NCBI RefSeq assembly: GCF_017104715.1
Contig: NZ_JAAGPI010000005.1
Coordinates: 248,001-312,000 of the forward strand
Length of the DNA stretch: 64,000 nucleotides
Direction of reading: 5' to 3'
From: Burkholderia sp. Ac-20365
Lineage (GTDB): Bacteria > Pseudomonadota > Gammaproteobacteria > Burkholderiales > Burkholderiaceae
In this document: positions 6,145-15,743 of the stretch, in pieces
Numbering within the stretch: the first letter of the stretch is position 1
How the letters are laid out: each line of letters begins with the position of its first letter
Program-made: the position numbers and the translations under genes
The notes under the pieces: generated by a model
Told to the model about the DNA's origin: nothing
What the model saw: the letters and a program-made list of their open reading frames with translations, nothing else
The model's database searches: none

Positions 6145-9069
6145 CTACAGCGACGTCATAGGCAAACTGTCGAGCAGCGCTCGCGCCTCTTTCAGATCGG
6201 ACGTGGCGAAGCCCTCGGTGAATTTTTCGTAGACAGCCAGCAACAGCGACTTCGCCTGCTTCGCTTTACCTTGCCGATGTTTCAGACGTGCAAGGCCCGT
6301 CGCAGCACGCAGCTCGAACGACAGCGCTGCCTGGCACCGCGCCAGTTCAATCGCCTGCATGTACAACGCCTCGGACACGCCTTGCGAATCGAGTGCGTCG
6401 GCCGCGCCGAGTATCTCGCCTTTGATGCGTAACAACTCCGGCAGGCACCACAATTCGTCGTGAGCATTCGACCACGCCAGCGCGGTCTCGATGGCAGCCT
6501 TCGCGTCCGCATCTCGTCCAAAGCGCAGCAAACCGCGCGCATACATGCCCGCGTACATCGGATAGCGCAGCCCGATATGTTCGTGTTCGAGTTGCGCCAA
6601 CGCCTCGGCCAGCACACATAACCCTTGCGGATCGCTTTGATCGAGCAGCAACGCACCTTTGAGGCAACGCGCCATCGCGTCGAAAAGAACGAGACCGTGC
6701 GTCGCGACGTTGTCCTGCAACGCGATGAGTGCCTCTTCGGCTGCATCGATGTCGCCCGTGTATAGCCCGATCGGAATGGACGCGAACACGAGCACGTAGC
6801 CGACCGTCAACGCGTGGCCGCTTGCCTGTGCGTCGTTTCGCGCCTTCAGCGCGGTACGCAGTGCGCGCTCGGGAAAACCTTGCAGCCACAGGATGCTGGA
6901 CAGCAGCGTACGCGATCCATCGCATCCGTCGACGTGGTTGTGCGACAGTTGAGAGCGCTGACGAGGCATGACCTGCCTGTCGAGAATGCTTTCGAGATGT
7001 TGCCGGGCTTCGTCCTGTCTGCCGATGTGGTGCCACGCAAACGCAGTCAGCCGGTTGCAGTCTGAAATGGCAACCGTATTGTTCGATGCGTTCGCGATCA
7101 GCCGGAACTTCTTCAGGAGTTCATCGGCGGCTCGCAGCTTGCCCGCGTACACGAGGCCGCAGCAGGCCGCGAACAGCGAGCGCAGCTGATACTCCCTGTC
7201 GCCGAGCTGTTCCGCCAGTGCGAGCGCGGTGGTCCACGCGGCGTCGACCTGGGAGACCATGCCGCGCGTGTACATCGCCGAAGCGGCGAGGGCGGTATTG
7301 AGCTTCATCCGCTGGTTATCGGCCGCGGGCGCGCCGGCCTCGATTCTGGCGAGCGCATGCTCGACGCGGCTTCTGCATTCCTCCAGCGACGAGAGCCGCA
7401 CCCAGGCGGGAATCGCCGATACCGTGAGCGCAATGCCAAGCGACTCGTCGCCGCGCTCGGAAAATGCCCAGTTCAACGCAGACCGGAGATCGTCGATCGC
7501 CGCGATGTGTTCGTCCAGCCAGCGCGTATCGGGAGGTGTGCTCCAATACGCTTCGATGCGCGCGTACACGCCGCGACAATGCTCGGCATGGCGACGCGCG
7601 AGCATGTCGGCTTCATCGGCATCCGCGAGCTTGCGCCGCGCATAGGCGCGTGTCGTATCGAGCAGCCGATAGCGCACCGTATCGCTGCCGACATCCGCCG
7701 ACAGCATCGACTTCGCCACGAGACTGGCAATCGCATCGATGACGCTGGCCTGCGGCAGGTTGTCGTCGGCGACGACGGCAGCCGCCGGGCCGAGGGCAAA
7801 GGCACCCGGGAAGATGCCAAGGCGGCGCAGCACGACCCGTTCGATGTCGGGCAGCAACTGATGGCTCCAGTCGAGTGTCGCGAGCAAGGTCTTTTGCCGT
7901 GCGGGAGCGGTGCGGCGTCCTTGCGCGAGCGTGAAGAAGCGGTCGTCGAGCAGATCGAGCAGTTCGCGCACGCCGAATGCGTTCAGCCGGGTGGCCGCGA
8001 GCTCGATCGCGAGCGCGATCCCATCCAGCCGCCGGCAGATCAGGGCCACCACGGGCGCGTCTTCATCCGATAGAACGAAGTCGCCGCAGGCGGCAACCGC
8101 CCGCTCCAGAAAGAGTTCGACTGCGGGATAGCGAAGCGCTTCGTCCACCGTCAGACTGGCCGAATCCGCGGGACTGTCGAGCGGTTCCAGCCGGTAAATG
8201 TGCTCGCCCGCCGCGCGCAGCGGCTCGCGGCTCGTCGCAAGCACATGCATCTGCGGGGAGGCCGAGGTCATGTGCTCCGCCATCACTGCTGCGGCTTCGA
8301 TGACGTGCTCGCAACTGTCGAGCACGACGAGCTGCCGGCGATTTCTCAGCCGGAAGTAGTTGGCGAGCGCAGACGGGATGTCGTTCGAGTGCACAGTAAG
8401 GCCAATCGCATTGGCGACCGCATGCGGCACGAAGCTCGCGTCGGTGAGCCGGGACAGGTTGACGAACCAGACGTCGTACTCTTGTGCCTCGACCATCGCA
8501 TGCGCGACGGCGAGCGCCACGGTCGTCTTGCCGATACCGCCGGGACCCGCAACCGTCAATAGCCGGATGCGCGACAGCCGTTCGAACAGATCATGGATCG
8601 TCGCCGCGCGCCCGATGGGTCGCACCAGCGCCACGGGTACATTGTGTGAAGCCTGCGGATCCATGTTGGCAGGCGGCGTTGCGTAGCACGACAGCACTTC
8701 GCGTTCGACGGGCGCGACGAACTGATAACCGCGGCCGACCACGGTTGCCACGAAGCGCTGATCCTGAGGGCCTTCGCCCAGCGCTTTACGCAGCGCCGCA
8801 ATGTGAACCTTGAGATTGCTTTCCTCGACCACGGTTTGCGGCCATGCCCGCGCCATCAACTCCTGCTTGCTGATCAGTTCGCCGCGCCGCTCGACGAGCG
8901 CCGTCAACAGATCGAGTGCACGACTGCCGACGGGCACGCGTGCGTCTCCGTCCAGCAGAATCTGCTGTGACGGAATGAGCCGAAACGAGCCGAACAGGTA
9001 AGCCAGCCCTGCCGTGTCGATCGGATCAGTCACAAAGCCTGGTCTGTAGCCGCCCGGCAATGTATGCAT
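6145..9069 (-). CDS. STAND-type transcriptional regulator (winged helix - ATPase - helical repeats)
   Basis: Predicted ATP-dependent transcription factor. From the ATG at 9069 it is about 974 residues. An OmpR/CadC-type winged helix occupies about 24-122 (ESNLKVHIAALRKALGEG, VVGRGYQFVAPVE). An NB-ARC/AAA-like ATPase follows, with P-loop GPGGIGKTT (about 175-183), Walker B-like QLVVLDSCEH and sensor ATSREPL. The C-terminal half is TPR-like. Other possible starts are GTG at 9153, and GTG at 9033, which matches the N-terminus length of the paralogue at 46163. No transmembrane segment is seen, unlike CadC. It sits alone, convergent with rep and 92 bp or more from the LacI gene. The ligand and targets are unknown. 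Confidence 0.85.
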   Translation of the reverse strand: MHTLPGGYRPGFVTDPIDTAGLAYLFGSFRLIPSQQILLDGDARVPVGSRALDLLTALVERRGELISKQELMARAWPQTVVEESNLKVHIAALRKALGEGPQDQRFVATVVGRGYQFVAPVEREVLSCYATPPANMDPQASHNVPVALVRPIGRAATIHDLFERLSRIRLLTVAGPGGIGKTTVALAVAHAMVEAQEYDVWFVNLSRLTDASFVPHAVANAIGLTVHSNDIPSALANYFRLRNRRQLVVLDSCEHVIEAAAVMAEHMTSASPQMHVLATSREPLRAAGEHIYRLEPLDSPADSASLTVDEALRYPAVELFLERAVAACGDFVLSDEDAPVVALICRRLDGIALAIELAATRLNAFGVRELLDLLDDRFFTLAQGRRTAPARQKTLLATLDWSHQLLPDIERVVLRRLGIFPGAFALGPAAAVVADDNLPQASVIDAIASLVAKSMLSADVGSDTVRYRLLDTTRAYARRKLADADEADMLARRHAEHCRGVYARIEAYWSTPPDTRWLDEHIAAIDDLRSALNWAFSERGDESLGIALTVSAIPAWVRLSSLEECRSRVEHALARIEAGAPAADNQRMKLNTALAASAMYTRGMVSQVDAAWTTALALAEQLGDREYQLRSLFAACCGLVYAGKLRAADELLKKFRLIANASNNTVAISDCNRLTAFAWHHIGRQDEARQHLESILDRQVMPRQRSQLSHNHVDGCDGSRTLLSSILWLQGFPERALRTALKARNDAQASGHALTVGYVLVFASIPIGLYTGDIDAAEEALIALQDNVATHGLVLFDAMARCLKGALLLDQSDPQGLCVLAEALAQLEHEHIGLRYPMYAGMYARGLLRFGRDADAKAAIETALAWSNAHDELWCLPELLRIKGEILGAADALDSQGVSEALYMQAIELARCQAALSFELRAATGLARLKHRQGKAKQAKSLLLAVYEKFTEGFATSDLKEARALLDSLPMTSL

Positions 9070-9245
9070 GATTCGAGGCTGCTCCAGCCGACGACGGCGC
9101 ACTGGCCGTCGTGTGCATGGTTCCTGTGTCGTGCCCAGACAATCATCTTTCACCTCACAGTTCCGTCATTCTCAAGGGCCGATGCAGCGCGACGTCGGGC
9201 GGCTTGCTCCAGCGTGCGGCCGTTGTTGTCTCGTTCGATGTGCGC

Positions 9246-10289
9246 TCAGACGGGCCGCGTCGAACCTCGCAAGATGACGTCGCAGCGGAGGCTCGTGGTG
9301 CTGAACGGCGTTTCCCGCGCGGTTCGAAGCCTTCGTTCGAGTACGTCGGCAATCGTCTGTGCGACGCCGTGGATAGGCTGGGCGACGACGGTGATGCTGG
9401 GCTCGTACAGCCCGAATAACGGCGGGTCGTCGAATGAGATAAGCGACACCTTTTCCGGCACGCGGATCTTCGCGTCCTTGAAGCAACGCAACGCGCCGAG
9501 CGCCATCACATAGTTCGCGCAGAAGATCGCGGTGGGCGGTTCCGGCAGCGACATCAGATGGCGCGTCGCGTCGTAGCCGCCGAGAATCGACCAGTGCCCG
9601 GGTCCGACGTAACGTGGATCGACCTCGATTCCGCGCTCGGCCAGTGCATCGCAATAGCCGAGATAGCGTTCGTTCGCCGCGCTGTCGACCAGTTCACCCG
9701 ACACCATGCCCACGCGCCGATGCCCGATATCGAGCAGATGCCGCACCGCGTGCATCGACGCTTCCCGGTTGTTCACGAATACCCGGTCGGCTTTCAGACC
9801 GGCGAGGTCGTTATCGTAGAGAACCAGTGGGACACCGTCGTTGATCAGCTGGTCGACGCGGTCGAACAGGCGATCCACACCCGACATCACCAGCGCGTCG
9901 ATGCGCTGCGTGGAGAAGTAATCGAGACTTTCTTCCATTAGCCGCGTGTCGCCGCCGTGGCAGTAGATGAGCAGTGCGCGACCGTCACGCCGCAGCGCGC
10001 GCGACAGATGTTCGAGCATGGCGCCGTGAAACTCGTCGAACGACGGCGCGAGCAGACCCACGACGTGCGTGACATCCGTTTTCATCGCAACGGCGGCCGC
10101 GTTGCGCTTGAAGTGCAGCGCCCGAATCGCTTCCTCGATCTGTTCGCGATTGGCGCGCCGGATCGGAAAGCCATTCAGATAACGCGACACCGTGCCGATC
10201 GCGACGTTCGCCCGTTTGGCGACGTCGACGATCGTCGGAGCGCGCGATTTACCGGCATCGTTTGAAGTATCGTCGTTCATAAGGCGCAT
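9246..10289 (-). CDS. LacI family transcriptional regulator
   Basis: Sugar-responsive repressor or activator, 347 residues. The LacI helix-turn-helix with hinge lies at about 19-75 (TIVDVAKRANVAIGTVSRYL). A periplasmic-binding-like effector domain covers about 78-340 (VVGLLAPSFDEFHGAML, VSLISFDDPPLFGLYEP). Its start codon overlaps the stop of the upstream glycoside hydrolase gene (TGATG), so it is the last gene of the carbohydrate operon and translationally coupled to it. It probably controls that operon. Met4 (10280) is an alternative start. Confidence 0.9.
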   Translation of the reverse strand: MRLMNDDTSNDAGKSRAPTIVDVAKRANVAIGTVSRYLNGFPIRRANREQIEEAIRALHFKRNAAAVAMKTDVTHVVGLLAPSFDEFHGAMLEHLSRALRRDGRALLIYCHGGDTRLMEESLDYFSTQRIDALVMSGVDRLFDRVDQLINDGVPLVLYDNDLAGLKADRVFVNNREASMHAVRHLLDIGHRRVGMVSGELVDSAANERYLGYCDALAERGIEVDPRYVGPGHWSILGGYDATRHLMSLPEPPTAIFCANYVMALGALRCFKDAKIRVPEKVSLISFDDPPLFGLYEPSITVVAQPIHGVAQTIADVLERRLRTARETPFSTTSLRCDVILRGSTRPV

Positions 10290-12364
10290 CAGTCATTGCG
10301 GGAAGAGTGTTCGGACTCGAATGCCACGGCGGTATGAATGCGCATCCGGGGCACTGTGACCTGCACCGCGCCGTCCGCGGTGAGCGTCCATTCAAGCGCT
10401 TCACCCGACAGCGCGTCGTACGAGCGGGTTGGCGGATGCGGGAGGCGCACCGTCGCCGAAATGGGACCGATCGCCGGGATGTCCTCGATGATCTCCATCA
10501 CGCGAGTCGCGCCACCATCGACCGGCATGGCCTGTCCCCGCAATTGTGGGGCGCCGTAGAGCAGATGCAGGACATGCCGCTGCTTGTCGGGCTGATGGGT
10601 CAACGTGACCCGGCCCGATGATGGAAGGTCCGTTCTGACAGTGGTTTGGGGCATTAATCGGCTGATCATCGCGTCGACGATGTAACGGTAGATCGGCTGT
10701 CCGATCGCGCGATAGAGCCGGAAGATCGGATAGGCCACATAGCCCATGCCGTGATGAAGCGACGCGGCGATACCCAGCGGTTGCGCGTCGATGTCATTCG
10801 GCGCATGCGCATGCGAACTGAAATGCCGATACGTGCGGTTGAAATAGGGCGCACGAATATTGCCGAGCACTTCGGCGCCGCGGGTACCGACGAGCAGCGC
10901 GTCATCGTAGAACACGACGGGACTCGTGGGGATGCGCGTGTCGAGGCCCGCATTCATTTCCACGTAGCTCGGCCAGAATCCCGTCGATTCCGCCTCGACG
11001 CTGAGGCCGAAGTCGAGCGCAAATCCGTTGTTGCCGTTGCTGCCGTTGCGTCCGGAATGCCACGACGCGAGCAGCTTGCCGCCACCGGCGACGTACGACT
11101 CAAGCCTCCGTGCAAGCGCATCGTCGACGGGAATGTCATCGGGCAGAACCAGCAGCCGGTAGTCTTCGAAACGCGCGCTGGCGTCGATGACATCGAACGG
11201 GCGATGCAATTCGAGAAGCATCTGGACCGCGCCATCGTCGCTGGGATGATTGCGACCCACGCCCGGATGCATGTGCTCCGCCGACAGAATGGCGATCTCG
11301 GACACCTGTTTCGCGCCTTCGAGAAAAGGCTCGAGTTTCGCGATGCGCGCATAGGCGGGCGCGATGCGTTCATAGGTATCGTGGTCGATGGCTCCGCCGG
11401 GATGCAGTGCGTCGCCGATAAGGCATCGGGAACCGAGCGCCGCCATCTGCGCGCATTCGTATTCGAGCGCGTCGGCATGCTTGAAGCCGCCGAACTCGCC
11501 CCAGCTCGAATGAAACTTGCCCGTGTGGGCCATGTACTCCAGACCGAGCGTCGCGGCGTAACGCGCGCTCGTCGGCAGATGGTTGTAGCCCCAGCCGCCC
11601 GTCGGCAGGCTTTCGAGTTCGAGGTGCGTGTAGTCCCTGTAACGTTCAGGCCCGCTCTTCGCGATGTGCCCCGCGTTATAGAACATACGCAGATGCGGGA
11701 ACTCGGCGAAGAGGGCCGTGCTTGTTTCACCGCGAAACTGCGCGAGCACCGCTTCATCGTTCTGATGGCGATCGTGTGCGTTCTCGGGATCGAGACCGAG
11801 CGCGAGCATCCTGTCGATGCAGTTCGTGCACACGCAATCGTTCGCCATGACGATATCGAAGAACAGGCCCGGAATGTCGTAGCGGGTTGCGACTTCGCGT
11901 GCCTGATCGAGAATCAGCTTGCGCAGCGGGGCGTGGCTCAGGCAGAGCGTATGCCAGGCCGGACTGAGTTGCTTCGCGCTCGACCTGTCTGCGTCGCTGT
12001 CGTGAACGAACGCGTTGGTCGCGCTGAGCACGCGCCACTCCGGATGTTCGCGCGCCGTCTGCTCATCCCATTGCACGGTGAGGTAGACGGGGCTTTCGAT
12101 GTCGGCATTTTTCAAGGCCTCGATCATGTCGCCCAGCAGGTCGGGCCGGCTGAGATGCGGATGAACATGACCCACTGTCGTCGGATAGTACGACCAGCCG
12201 TGGTGGCACTTGGCAAACACCGTGATCGAATCGACGTGCGCTTTCTTCAGCGTGGCGGCAAAGTCCACAGGATCGAAGTGCGCGCCAACACCAGGTATGT
12301 GCTCGGACGTGTGAAAGTCGAGATGAATCTGGCGGTAGCGCAGCGGTTTCGCGTGACGGGCCAT
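10289..12364 (-). CDS. glycoside hydrolase with beta-galactosidase trimerisation (GATase-like) domain
   Basis: Predicted cytoplasmic glycosidase, 691 residues, with no signal peptide. The N-terminal TIM-barrel-like part (about 1-350) contains HLDFHTSEHIPGVGAHFDP, the acidic motif GLFFDIVMAND and a Cys pair (CVCTNC). A GATase-like beta-galactosidase trimerisation domain follows at about 355-570 (IAILSAEHMHPGVG, LLVLPDDIPVDD), then a beta-rich C-terminus. The closest known groups are the GHL6/alpha-fucosidase-like and GH42-like families; the substrate cannot be named. It begins 4 bp after the permease gene with SD AAGGA and overlaps the LacI gene. It presumably cleaves the glycoside imported by the adjacent ABC permeases. 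Confidence 0.8.
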   Translation of the reverse strand: MARHAKPLRYRQIHLDFHTSEHIPGVGAHFDPVDFAATLKKAHVDSITVFAKCHHGWSYYPTTVGHVHPHLSRPDLLGDMIEALKNADIESPVYLTVQWDEQTAREHPEWRVLSATNAFVHDSDADRSSAKQLSPAWHTLCLSHAPLRKLILDQAREVATRYDIPGLFFDIVMANDCVCTNCIDRMLALGLDPENAHDRHQNDEAVLAQFRGETSTALFAEFPHLRMFYNAGHIAKSGPERYRDYTHLELESLPTGGWGYNHLPTSARYAATLGLEYMAHTGKFHSSWGEFGGFKHADALEYECAQMAALGSRCLIGDALHPGGAIDHDTYERIAPAYARIAKLEPFLEGAKQVSEIAILSAEHMHPGVGRNHPSDDGAVQMLLELHRPFDVIDASARFEDYRLLVLPDDIPVDDALARRLESYVAGGGKLLASWHSGRNGSNGNNGFALDFGLSVEAESTGFWPSYVEMNAGLDTRIPTSPVVFYDDALLVGTRGAEVLGNIRAPYFNRTYRHFSSHAHAPNDIDAQPLGIAASLHHGMGYVAYPIFRLYRAIGQPIYRYIVDAMISRLMPQTTVRTDLPSSGRVTLTHQPDKQRHVLHLLYGAPQLRGQAMPVDGGATRVMEIIEDIPAIGPISATVRLPHPPTRSYDALSGEALEWTLTADGAVQVTVPRMRIHTAVAFESEHSSRND
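11018..11054. repeat. short tandem repeat inside the glycoside hydrolase gene
   Basis: Three imperfect 9-bp units (CCGTTGTTG, CCGTTGCTG, CCGTTGCGT on the plus strand) encode a Gly/Asn/Ser-rich loop (GRNGSNGNNG) in the GATase-like domain. Unit gain or loss would keep the reading frame. Confidence 0.6.
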
Positions 12365-12368
12365 GTTG

Positions 12369-13190
12369 TTATTCCTTGCTTGCGCTGCGGCTCAGCGCAC
12401 CACTGGCGAACTGGCGTTGAAACACAATGAACACCACGAGCGGCACGATCGCGGTGATGATGGCCGCCACGGCGCGCAGATTCCAGTTCGCGTCGAACGT
12501 TCCGGCGATGCGCGCGAACGCGACGGGAAGCGGTATCTGCGAGCGCAGATAGAGCAGGGGAAGCAGAAGCGAATTCCAGGTCCACAGAAACTGCAGGATG
12601 CCGATGGCAAAAACCGGCGCGAGGGTGTTGGGCAACACGACGTAGCCAAACATCGCGAGAGGTCCGCAACCGTCGATGCGCGCGGCCTCGATCAGTTCGC
12701 GCGGAAATTGCTCGAGGAAGTTCTTCACCACCACGATCGACCACGCAAACGAGAGGCCGATATACGGGATCAGCACGGCGAGCATGTTGTCGATCAACCC
12801 CCATTCCCGCCAGAGCTGGAACAGCGGAATGATGACTACCTGCTGCGGCAGCACGAATGCGTTGACGATGATGATCAGAATGGTTCGGCGCAACGGGAAG
12901 CGCAAAAAGTGAAACGCGTACGCGGCGGCGGGCGTCAGCAACATCGTCGCGAGCGTGGCGATTCCAGCGAGTTTCAGCGATACCCAGCACGCGTTCAGCA
13001 ACGGATAGTGCGTCCACACCGACCGCCATGCGTCGAATGTCAGCGTGACTTTGCTGGCGGTCCACCAGCCGAGTACCGCTTCGTCGACGGGACGAAGCGA
13101 CGTGATCACGATGCCGATGATGGGCACGATCCAGACGATGGCGATAATGCTGACGAGCGCGGTTGCCCAACGCGAAGAGGCGTGTTTCAT
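12369..13190 (-). CDS. carbohydrate ABC transporter permease (MalG-like)
   Basis: Inner-membrane subunit of a sugar importer, 273 residues from the ATG at 13190. A good Shine-Dalgarno (GGCGGAGG) precedes it, and it overlaps the upstream permease by 4 nt (ATGA). The frame remains open far upstream, but that part is antisense-like and unrelated. Six membrane segments are expected. The EAA loop signature is visible as LIEAARIDGCGPLAMFGYVVLP, which contacts the ATPase in this family. No ATPase gene is present nearby. Confidence 0.9.
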   Translation of the reverse strand: MKHASSRWATALVSIIAIVWIVPIIGIVITSLRPVDEAVLGWWTASKVTLTFDAWRSVWTHYPLLNACWVSLKLAGIATLATMLLTPAAAYAFHFLRFPLRRTILIIIVNAFVLPQQVVIIPLFQLWREWGLIDNMLAVLIPYIGLSFAWSIVVVKNFLEQFPRELIEAARIDGCGPLAMFGYVVLPNTLAPVFAIGILQFLWTWNSLLLPLLYLRSQIPLPVAFARIAGTFDANWNLRAVAAIITAIVPLVVFIVFQRQFASGALSRSASKE

Positions 13191-14191
13191 TTCGCCTCCG
13201 CCGTGCGTTTGAGGATCGCCGGGATCGACACGATCAGAACCGCAATCAGCAGAATGATCGTGGCGGCCGCGCCGTAGCCGAGCTTGAATTGCGTCATCGA
13301 CTCGCGGTACATGAAGAAGCCAAGCGTCTCGGTCGAACGGACCGGTCCACCATTCGTCATGACGTAGATGGTGTCGAATGCACGCAGGCTGCCAAGCAGA
13401 TTGATGAAGGTCGCGATGCGCACACCCGGCAGCGACAACGGCAGCACGATGTAACGCAAGATCGACAGACCGCGCGCGCCGTCGATACGGGCCGCGTCCA
13501 GAATCGCGCCAGGAATGGACTGCGTGGCGGCGAAGCACAGCATCAGCGGCAAGCCGACTTGCGCCCACGAGTAGGCGACAACGAGCGCACCGAGTGCCGT
13601 CGATTGATCGCCGAGCCACGCATGCGTGAAGTGACCCAGGCCGATTGCGGTCAGCCCCGCATTGAGCAATCCACCCGAATCGGGCCGGAAGATACCGAGC
13701 CAGATAAACCCCGTCACCGTTTCGGAGATGCCGTAAGCGGAGAAGATCAACACGCGCGGGATCAGCGTTGCTTTGGGCGCCAGCGAGCAAAGCAGCGCAA
13801 GCATCCAGCCGATGCCCACCGACAGGGCCGTCGTCGAGATCGTCCAGACGAATGTAGTCGAAAGCGCCTGCCTGAAGTTGCTGTCGTGGAATAGCTGCAC
13901 GTAGTTGCGCAAGCCGACGAAGTGCGCGGCGCCGAGTCCGCGAATATCGAAGAAGCTCAGGCGAATCGTATCGACGAGCGGATAGGCGACAGCCAGACCG
14001 AAGAGAACCAGCACGGGCGCAATGAGCAGATACGCGGCGCGCACCTCATGCCACTGGAACGCGCGCCTGCGCGCCGGCGCACGTCCCGCGCTTCCGAGTC
14101 CATGCGCCGTCGAGCCATCGGCCTGCGATGCGCTCCGTGCGTAGCTGATGAACTGCGCGCAGCGATTGTCGTGCTCGTTCATTGCGTTCAT
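13187..14191 (-). CDS. carbohydrate ABC transporter permease (MalF-like)
   Basis: Partner permease, 334 residues. It has a soluble Ala/Arg-rich N-terminus of about 45 residues and then six predicted membrane helices starting at AAYLLIAPVLVLFGLAV. The EAA loop is ILDAARIDGARGLSILRYIV. Start chosen at the ATG with AGGGAA upstream. It overlaps the next permease by 4 nt and follows the binding-protein gene, giving the usual order binding protein - MalF - MalG. Confidence 0.9.
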   Translation of the reverse strand: MNAMNEHDNRCAQFISYARSASQADGSTAHGLGSAGRAPARRRAFQWHEVRAAYLLIAPVLVLFGLAVAYPLVDTIRLSFFDIRGLGAAHFVGLRNYVQLFHDSNFRQALSTTFVWTISTTALSVGIGWMLALLCSLAPKATLIPRVLIFSAYGISETVTGFIWLGIFRPDSGGLLNAGLTAIGLGHFTHAWLGDQSTALGALVVAYSWAQVGLPLMLCFAATQSIPGAILDAARIDGARGLSILRYIVLPLSLPGVRIATFINLLGSLRAFDTIYVMTNGGPVRSTETLGFFMYRESMTQFKLGYGAAATIILLIAVLIVSIPAILKRTAEAK

Positions 14192-14260
14192 GTTCCCTGG
14201 GCTCGCAATACATACGGCGATTACGCGTTGTCTCCTGCGAGTGGCAGAAGGCGTCCCTGA

Positions 14261-15562
14261 CTATCTGTACGAATCCTTTGCCTTTGCTTCGACGGCGGCG
14301 AGCACCCTGTCGATGTTCGCGTCGCTCGGGTCCTGAAGGAAATGCTGGAGTTGCACGCGATATTCGTCGACAAGATCGCCCGGCAGCAGATCGCCGAGCA
14401 CGAACTGTGTTCTGGACGATTTGACGGCATGGGAGGACGCAGTCGCAACGGGGCTGAGCAGTGCGTTATCAGCCTTGCTGGAAGGCGACACGAGACCGTT
14501 TCGGGCTTCGATCGCGGCGGCTTCGGCGCCTGTCATCCACGTCATGAACTGGTTGGCGGCAGTCGCGTTGGAACCGGACTTGAGCGCGAGGAATTCCTTG
14601 GTATCGACGCTCGTTGTGTCGTCGTGACCGAACCCCATCGACGGGAACTGGAACAGCGCGTAGTCCACGCCTTCCTTCATACCGTAATCGCTTTTGGCAC
14701 GGTTGTTGACCCACATGCCGATCATGTCGTAACCGTGCGTGCCGCTCTTGAGCACTTCGTCGGCGGCGTTGTCCCACTCCGTGGCGAGCATCCGGTTGGG
14801 ATCGTCGCAGCAGTTTGCCTTGAGCATCTCGGCGTACATCTGGAGCGCCATCTTGACGACGGGATCGGTCCACGCGATCTTGTGCGCCGCGAGCTTCGAT
14901 GACGCTTCGACGCCGCCCACGCGCAGCAACATCGTCTCGAACCACTCTGCGTGAGCCCACGTTTTGCCGGCAATCGCGATCGGCGTAACGCCGACGGCGC
15001 GCAGCTTGCCGAATGTGCCGAGAAATTCTCCCCATGTTTTCGGCGGCGTGCCGATGCCGGCTTTTTTCATCACGTCGGTGCGATAGAAGATGCCGCTGCG
15101 ATCGCCGAATGTGTAGGTGACGCCATACGTCACGCCCTTGTACTGCCCGAGGCGCTTCCATTCGTCGTCAAGATTGTCGCTCCACCTGTATTCATTCCAC
15201 TCGGTGTCCAGCGGTCGAAGCATCCCCGCGTCGACGAGTTCGGCACGGAACGCGGGCCATGTGTTGATCAGCAGATCGGCTTTTTCTCCGCTCATGAGTG
15301 CGGCGCGAATGGCGCCGCGAGCATCGCCTTGCACGGTCAGACTGATTTCGCGGATCTTGATGGTGGGATGGCTTTTCTGAAAAGCGGATTCCATCGCGCG
15401 GATCGTGTCGCCTTCAGCGCCGGATAGCCAGTCAATGATGACGAGTTCGTTGCTCGCGGCAATCGCGGCGGAGGGAAGCAGAATGGAGAAGATGGCGGAG
15501 AATACAGCCCCGGGCGTGAGACGTCGGCATACGACGAACGGCACAGAGCTCACGCATGCCAT
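14261..15562 (-). CDS. sugar ABC transporter substrate-binding protein
   Basis: Periplasmic solute-binding protein of the MalE-like class, about 433 residues. The N-terminal signal peptide has a hydrophobic core (AVFSAIFSILLPSAAIA) and a likely cleavage near residue 35. The mature part starts NELVIIDWLSGAEGD and contains TIKIREISLTVQG and LLINTWPAFRAELVDAG, typical of family 1 sugar binders. I start at the ATG at 15562, with GGAG 7 nt upstream, rather than the GTG one codon earlier. First gene of the operon with the two permeases, the hydrolase and the LacI regulator. A palindrome at 15603-15619 lies 40 bp upstream. Confidence 0.88.
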   Translation of the reverse strand: MACVSSVPFVVCRRLTPGAVFSAIFSILLPSAAIAASNELVIIDWLSGAEGDTIRAMESAFQKSHPTIKIREISLTVQGDARGAIRAALMSGEKADLLINTWPAFRAELVDAGMLRPLDTEWNEYRWSDNLDDEWKRLGQYKGVTYGVTYTFGDRSGIFYRTDVMKKAGIGTPPKTWGEFLGTFGKLRAVGVTPIAIAGKTWAHAEWFETMLLRVGGVEASSKLAAHKIAWTDPVVKMALQMYAEMLKANCCDDPNRMLATEWDNAADEVLKSGTHGYDMIGMWVNNRAKSDYGMKEGVDYALFQFPSMGFGHDDTTSVDTKEFLALKSGSNATAANQFMTWMTGAEAAAIEARNGLVSPSSKADNALLSPVATASSHAVKSSRTQFVLGDLLPGDLVDEYRVQLQHFLQDPSDANIDRVLAAVEAKAKDSYR

Positions 15563-15602
15563 CACGCATCTCCAGTGAATACGGTGAATCGCCAGGTGAT
15601 CA

Positions 15603-15650
15603 TTTCAATTTAATTGAAACGTTATCAACTGGACAAGGAAGGGTTTACCC
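15603..15650 (-). promoter_or_regulatory. regulatory module A upstream of the ABC operon
   Basis: A 17-nt palindrome TTTCAATTTAATTGAAA (15603-15619; 8-bp arms around one base) is followed at 15634-15650 by the sequence that reads GGGTAAACCCTTCCTTG on the minus strand. Both parts recur at 41608-41668. The palindrome begins 40 bp before the binding-protein start codon, a fitting place for an operator. Confidence 0.6.
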
Positions 15651-15743
15651 TCCACGTCTATTGATGTGAAGATACGTGCAACACGAGGCTGAATTCGTAT
15701 GTTCTGGCGCTTGATCGGGAAACTGCGCGAAAGCTCGCGTCGC

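Noticed and set aside
10751..12430. A 559-codon open frame antisense to the glycoside hydrolase gene
   Set aside because: Same compositional artefact; the sense product is a recognisable enzyme.
13191..13790. An N-terminal extension of the MalG-like permease
   Set aside because: The frame is open, but this part is out of frame with the MalF-like permease on the same strand and is not hydrophobic; the ATG at 13190 has a strong Shine-Dalgarno and gives the normal family length.
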